A DNA stretch of 64,000 nt from Streptomyces xiamenensis (GTDB lineage: Bacteria; Actinomycetota; Actinomycetes; Streptomycetales; Streptomycetaceae): contig NZ_CP009922.3 of NCBI RefSeq assembly GCF_000993785.3, forward strand, positions 4,402,001 through 4,466,000. The letters run 5' to 3'. The translations under genes were made by a program, and so were the position numbers. How positions within the stretch are numbered: the stretch's first letter is position 1; each line of letters begins with the position of its first letter. The notes beneath the pieces were generated by a model. The model had not been told where the DNA came from, ran no database searches, and worked only from the letters and a program-made list of their open reading frames with translations. Shown one piece after another: positions 60,358 through 64,000 of this stretch.

Positions 60358-63300
60358 TCAGCCCCGGGAGGGTTTTCCGCCGCCGGGCCGGGGCGCGGAG
60401 CCGGCGCCGGCCGTCACCGTGCCGAGCGGGCCGTGCCCGCCCGAACCACCGGACCCCTTACCGCTTTTGCCACCGCCGCCGGAGGTTTTCCCGCCCGGTT
60501 TCGCGGCGCTCTTGGGCTCCCCGAAGGAATCGAGTGCCGCCAGCACATCCTGGACCCGGGAGATCTCGGCGTTGATGTCCTCGCGCCGGCGGCTGAGCTT
60601 CTCCAGCTCGCGCTTGCTCTCCTCGACGGCACGCTTGGCGTCCCGGTCGGCGTCGGCGCGTACCTTCTGCGCCTCGCGCAGCACCTCGGAGCGCTTGCGC
60701 TCGGCGTCCTTCAGCAGCCCCTCGGCCTTCTTCACCGCGGAGATACGGACCTTGCCCGCCTCGGAGTTGGCCTCCTCCAGCAGCTTCTCCGCCGCCCGGC
60801 GGGCCTCGGCCCGCTGCTCGTCGGCGGCGCGCATGAGCTTGTCGACGCGCTCGCCCGCGGCCCTGGTCTGCTCGGCCGACTCCCGGCGGGCCCGGTCGTG
60901 CAGCGCCTCGACCTCCGCCTCGACCCGGGAGCGCAGCTCCTCGGTGCGCTCGCGGATCGCGGCGGCGTCCCGGCGGGCCTCCTCCAGCAGCGTGTTGGCG
61001 TCGGCGCGGGCGGTCTCCACCAGCTCGCTGCCGCTCTCCCGGGCCCCCGCGATGAGCCGCTCGGCCTCCTTGCGGGCGACACCGACCATGGTGTCCGACT
61101 GCTCCTCGGCCGCGGCGCTGATCCGCTGCGCCTCCTCCTGTGCCTTGGAGAGCAGTTCGTCGGCCTGCGCGGCGGCCTCGTTGCGCTTGCGGGAGGCCTC
61201 CTGGCGGGCGCTGTCGGCGAGCGCGTCGGCGTCCGCGCTGATCCGCTGCGCCTCCTCCTGTGCCTTGGAGAGCAGCTCGTCGGCCTGGGCGGCGGCCTCG
61301 CTGCGCTTGCGGGAGGCCTCCTGGCGGGCGCTGTCGGCGAGCGCGTCGGCGTCCGCACGGGTCCGCTCGGCGGCGGCCTCCGCCTCGGTACGGACCCGGT
61401 CCGCCTCCGCGATGGCCTCCTTGACGGTGTGTTCGGCCAGCGCCGAGGCGGCTTCCTTCTCCTCGGCGGACTCGCGCAGCACACGGGCCACCTCGCGTTC
61501 GGCCTCCGCGCGGTGGGTGGCGATCTCCGCCTCGGCGGCCTCGCGCAGCCCGGCGACCGAGTCGCGTTCCCGCTGGGCCTTGTGCTCGGCCGCGGCCACC
61601 AGGGTCTCGGCACGCCGCTCGGCGTCGTCGACCTTGGCGCGGGAGGCGGCCAGCAGCTCCTCGCTCTGCTCGCGGGCCTGCGCCCGCTCCCGGTGCGCGG
61701 CGTCGCGCGCCTCCGCCAGCTGCCGCTCGCCCTCGGCGCGCAGCCGGGCGGCCTCCTCCTGGGCGGCGGCCAGTGCCTGTGCGGCCTCGGTCGCGGTGCG
61801 CTCGGCCGCGGCGGCGGCCCGCTCCCGTACCCGGTCGGCGGCGATCTCGGCCTCCTGCCGCAGCCGCTCGCTCTCGGCGGTGGCCTCGCCGCGCAGCCGT
61901 ACCGCGTAGTCCTCGCCCTCGGCGCGTGCCCGGGCGGCGTCGGCCGCGGCCTCGTCCCGCAACTGCTGGGCGGCGGCCTCGGCCTGCTCGGTCAGCTGCC
62001 GGATCCGCTCGGCGGCCTCGGCGCGCAGCCGCTCCGCCTCGGACCCCGCCTCGGCGCGCAGCCGCTCGGCCTCCGCCCTGGCCTCGGCCAGCGCTTCCTC
62101 GGCGGCGGCGACCCGGCTCCCGGCCTCCTCGCGCAGCCGGTCGAGTTCGGCCTGGGCGGCCTCCCGCTCGGCGCGGACGGCCTCCTTGGTCTCCTCGCGC
62201 AGCTTGCGGGCGGCGTCCTCGGCGTCCTTGGTGGTGCGGTCGGCCGCCTCGACGGCCTCGGTGGTCAGCGTCTCGATCTCGGCGCGCGCCCTGGTGAGCG
62301 CCTGCTCGGCCTGGTTGCGCAGCGCGGTGGCGCGTTCGATGGCCTCGGTGCGTACCCGCTCGCTCTCGGCGGTGGCGCCGGATCTGGTCTCCTCGGCGTC
62401 CGACTTGGCCTGGGCCAGCAGCTCCTCGGCGGAGGCGGCGGCCTCCTCGATCCGGGACGCGGCGTCGCGGCGGGCCTCGGCGCGGATGGCCTCGCCCTCC
62501 TCGACGGCCTCGGCACGCAACTGCTCGGCCTCGCCGCGCAGCCGCCGCGCCTCCTCCTGAAGCTCGACCGTCTTGGCGCGGTACTCCTTGGTGTCGTCCT
62601 GCGCGGCGCCCTTGAGCTGCTCGGCCACGTCGTGGGCCTCGGCGCGCAGCCGGTCGGCCTCCGCCTCGGCGCTCTCGCGCAGCCGCTCGGCCTCCTCGGT
62701 GGCGGCCTTGGTGGTCTCCTGCGCCTCCTTGGCGGCCTTGTTCAGGACCTCCTCGGCGGTGCGGGCGGCCTCGGCGAGCTGCGCCGCGTACTCCTCGGCG
62801 GCCTTGGAACGGGCCTCCTCCGCGGCCTCGGACGTCAGCTGCTCGGCCTTGGCCCGCGCGTCGGCCAGCACCTGCTCGGCCTCGGCGCGGCGCCGCTCGG
62901 CGTCCCGGGTCGCCTCGGAGACCATCCGGGCGACCTCGGCCTTGGCCGTCGCGGAGCGCTGCTCGTACTCGCTCTCGCCGGCCGCCCGCCGCTTCTCGGC
63001 CTCCTCGGTGGCCTCGGCGAGCAGCTGCTCGGCGTCCTCCTTGGCGGTGCGCAGCACCGACTTGGCCTGCTCCAGACGCTCCTCGGCCTTGCGGACCAGC
63101 GCGGTGGTCTCGCGCCGCCCGGTCTCCGCCTCCTGGGCGGTGGCGGTGCGCAGCCGCTCGGCGTTCTCGGTGGCCTCCTGCGCCTGGGTGGTGGCCTGGG
63201 CCAGCAGCCGCTCGGCGTCCGCGCGGGCCCGGCGCAGCAGGTCCTCGGCCTCGGCGCGGGCGGTGCGCTCCTCCATGACGGCGCGCTGCCGGGACTCCTC

Positions 63301-63855
63301 GGTCAGCCGGTGCGCCTCGGAGCGGGCCTGCGCGATGGTGCGCTCGTGCTCGGCCCTGGTCTCCTCCATGAGCCGGCGGGCCTGCGCCTCGGAACGGGCG
63401 CGCAGCTGCTCGGCCCAGGCGACGTTCTCGTTGACGTGGGATTCGACGGTGGAACGGCGCTGGGCCAGCTCCTCGTCCAGGCGCTGGCGGCGGGCGACCG
63501 CCTCGGCGTGCAGTTCGCCCTCCAGCCGGGCGCGCGCCTCGGACTGCTCCTGCTGCACCCGCTGCGAGCGGCTCCTGGCCTCGCGCAGTTCGCGTTCGGC
63601 CTCCACCCGCATGGCGTCGGCCTGGTGCTGGGCGTTGCGCAGCACCTGCTCGGCGTGGCCGGCCGGGTCGGCGTAGGCGGGTCGCACGGCGAGCACGCGG
63701 CGCACCTCGTGCAGTTTGGCGCGCAGCACCTCGACCTGATAGCCGAGGTCGTCGGCATGGTCGACCGCCTTCTCCCGTTCCTTCTTCAGCCGTTCCATCT
63801 CGGCTTCGAAACGAGAGAGGTGGTCGTCAGCCTGCACGCTGTCGTAGCCCCGCAC
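60358..63855 (-). CDS. scy: Polarity scaffold coiled-coil protein Scy
   Basis: Large coiled-coil protein of the tip-organising centre that sets sites of polar growth with DivIVA and FilP. It has 1165 residues, shorter than S. coelicolor Scy (about 1300). After the N-terminal MRGYDSVQADDHLSRFEAEMERL, with short DivIVA-like heptads, nearly the whole length is an Ala/Glu/Arg-rich coil of hendecad type. The C-terminal 50 residues are Gly/Lys/Ser-rich and disordered. The GTG at 63855 gives the N-terminus expected for the family. A near-perfect tandem duplication lies at 61115-61354. Confidence 0.94.
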   Translation of the reverse strand: MRGYDSVQADDHLSRFEAEMERLKKEREKAVDHADDLGYQVEVLRAKLHEVRRVLAVRPAYADPAGHAEQVLRNAQHQADAMRVEAERELREARSRSQRVQQEQSEARARLEGELHAEAVARRQRLDEELAQRRSTVESHVNENVAWAEQLRARSEAQARRLMEETRAEHERTIAQARSEAHRLTEESRQRAVMEERTARAEAEDLLRRARADAERLLAQATTQAQEATENAERLRTATAQEAETGRRETTALVRKAEERLEQAKSVLRTAKEDAEQLLAEATEEAEKRRAAGESEYEQRSATAKAEVARMVSEATRDAERRRAEAEQVLADARAKAEQLTSEAAEEARSKAAEEYAAQLAEAARTAEEVLNKAAKEAQETTKAATEEAERLRESAEAEADRLRAEAHDVAEQLKGAAQDDTKEYRAKTVELQEEARRLRGEAEQLRAEAVEEGEAIRAEARRDAASRIEEAAASAEELLAQAKSDAEETRSGATAESERVRTEAIERATALRNQAEQALTRARAEIETLTTEAVEAADRTTKDAEDAARKLREETKEAVRAEREAAQAELDRLREEAGSRVAAAEEALAEARAEAERLRAEAGSEAERLRAEAAERIRQLTEQAEAAAQQLRDEAAADAARARAEGEDYAVRLRGEATAESERLRQEAEIAADRVRERAAAAAERTATEAAQALAAAQEEAARLRAEGERQLAEARDAAHRERAQAREQSEELLAASRAKVDDAERRAETLVAAAEHKAQRERDSVAGLREAAEAEIATHRAEAEREVARVLRESAEEKEAASALAEHTVKEAIAEADRVRTEAEAAAERTRADADALADSARQEASRKRSEAAAQADELLSKAQEEAQRISADADALADSARQEASRKRNEAAAQADELLSKAQEEAQRISAAAEEQSDTMVGVARKEAERLIAGARESGSELVETARADANTLLEEARRDAAAIRERTEELRSRVEAEVEALHDRARRESAEQTRAAGERVDKLMRAADEQRAEARRAAEKLLEEANSEAGKVRISAVKKAEGLLKDAERKRSEVLREAQKVRADADRDAKRAVEESKRELEKLSRRREDINAEISRVQDVLAALDSFGEPKSAAKPGGKTSGGGGKSGKGSGGSGGHGPLGTVTAGAGSAPRPGGGKPSRG
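61115..61354 (-). repeat. 120-bp tandem duplication within scy
   Basis: Two copies (61115-61234 and 61235-61354) differ at only about four positions. Each encodes 40 residues including SARQEASRKR and AAAQADELLSKAQEEAQR. The length equals three hendecads plus one heptad, so the coiled-coil phase is preserved. Confidence 0.9.
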
Positions 63856-64000
63856 CGCGCGGTCCCATCCGTCCCCTGGTCGTGGTTAAGGGTGATCCGG
63901 GTCCGGCCGCTGTCCGTGCGGAGCGTGGAGTGGAGCGCCAGTACGGGTCGCCGCCGGTCGGAGTTGTTCGCCGGGAAAGGGCGTCAGGTGTGATCCCCAT
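63856..64000. other. Region upstream of scy
   Basis: These 145 bases reach the window edge. They should contain the scy promoter on the minus strand. No clear -10/-35 pair or further gene can be supported. Confidence 0.4.

Noticed and set aside
60433..63993. A 1186-codon open frame on the plus strand across scy
   Set aside because: It is the mirror of the Ala/Glu/Arg repeat pattern of scy; the Leu/Gly-rich product has no domain and the minus-strand protein is an unmistakable Scy.

Overview
The window is chromosomal DNA from a Streptomyces-type actinomycete. It is very GC-rich, uses GTG and TTG starts, and packs genes into short operons. Its gene order (nrtL-lysA-hom-thrC-thrB-rho, then rpmE-prfA-prmC-tsaC, the atp operon, a chitinase with its two-component system, pduO, hbd, nucS, and filP-scy) is the order I recall from Streptomyces chromosomes around SCO5351-SCO5397. 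The coiled-coil pair FilP/Scy at the right end is a strong genus marker. No rRNA, tRNA, CRISPR array, insertion sequence or prophage is visible.

Layout. 1-8168: amino-acid biosynthesis (the end of nrtL, lysA, then hom-thrC-thrB for threonine) followed by the termination factor rho behind a 408-base leader. 8251-14580: an LCP cell-wall glycopolymer ligase, then a translation block (L31, RF1, the RF methylase PrmC, the t6A enzyme TsaC) running into a phosphatase-like protein and a WecA/TagO-type sugar-phosphate transferase. 14673-23128: the complete F1Fo ATP synthase operon atpIBEFHAGDC, with a candidate Rex redox operator upstream, a DUF2550 gene behind it and a strong terminator. 23151-27215 (minus strand): a GH18 chitinase with a DasR-like site in its promoter, the likely ChiR/ChiS regulators, and a sugar acetyltransferase. 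27447-28653: a membrane protein and a cobalamin adenosyltransferase.

28671-47781 looks like an accessory insertion between two blocks of conserved order. Its first part holds a TetR-controlled drug-type ABC exporter, a PrmC paralogue, a GNAT enzyme and a small secreted repeat protein. Its second part, 33095-47781, is a self-contained carbohydrate locus: a divergent CE7-type esterase, a LacI regulator, an FAD oxidoreductase, a five-gene peptide-type (family 5) ABC importer, a cytoplasmic GH3 glycosidase, and a secreted GH5 enzyme with golvesin-like and CBM4/9-like modules. From the LacI gene to the GH3 gene the cistrons overlap or nearly touch, so they are probably one operon. The inferred scheme is that the GH5 enzyme cuts a beta-glucan or hemicellulose outside the cell, oligosaccharides enter through the ABC importer, and the esterase, GH3 and FAD enzymes process them inside. 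This is the best candidate for an undescribed system in the window.

47985-64000 returns to conserved order: 3-hydroxyacyl-CoA dehydrogenase, a STAS protein, a membrane-anchored NTPase with a variant Walker A, the mismatch endonuclease NucS, a small conserved protein, a flavin monooxygenase, a small zinc-finger protein, two tandem ABC-2 exporters, and the polar-growth cytoskeletal proteins FilP and Scy.
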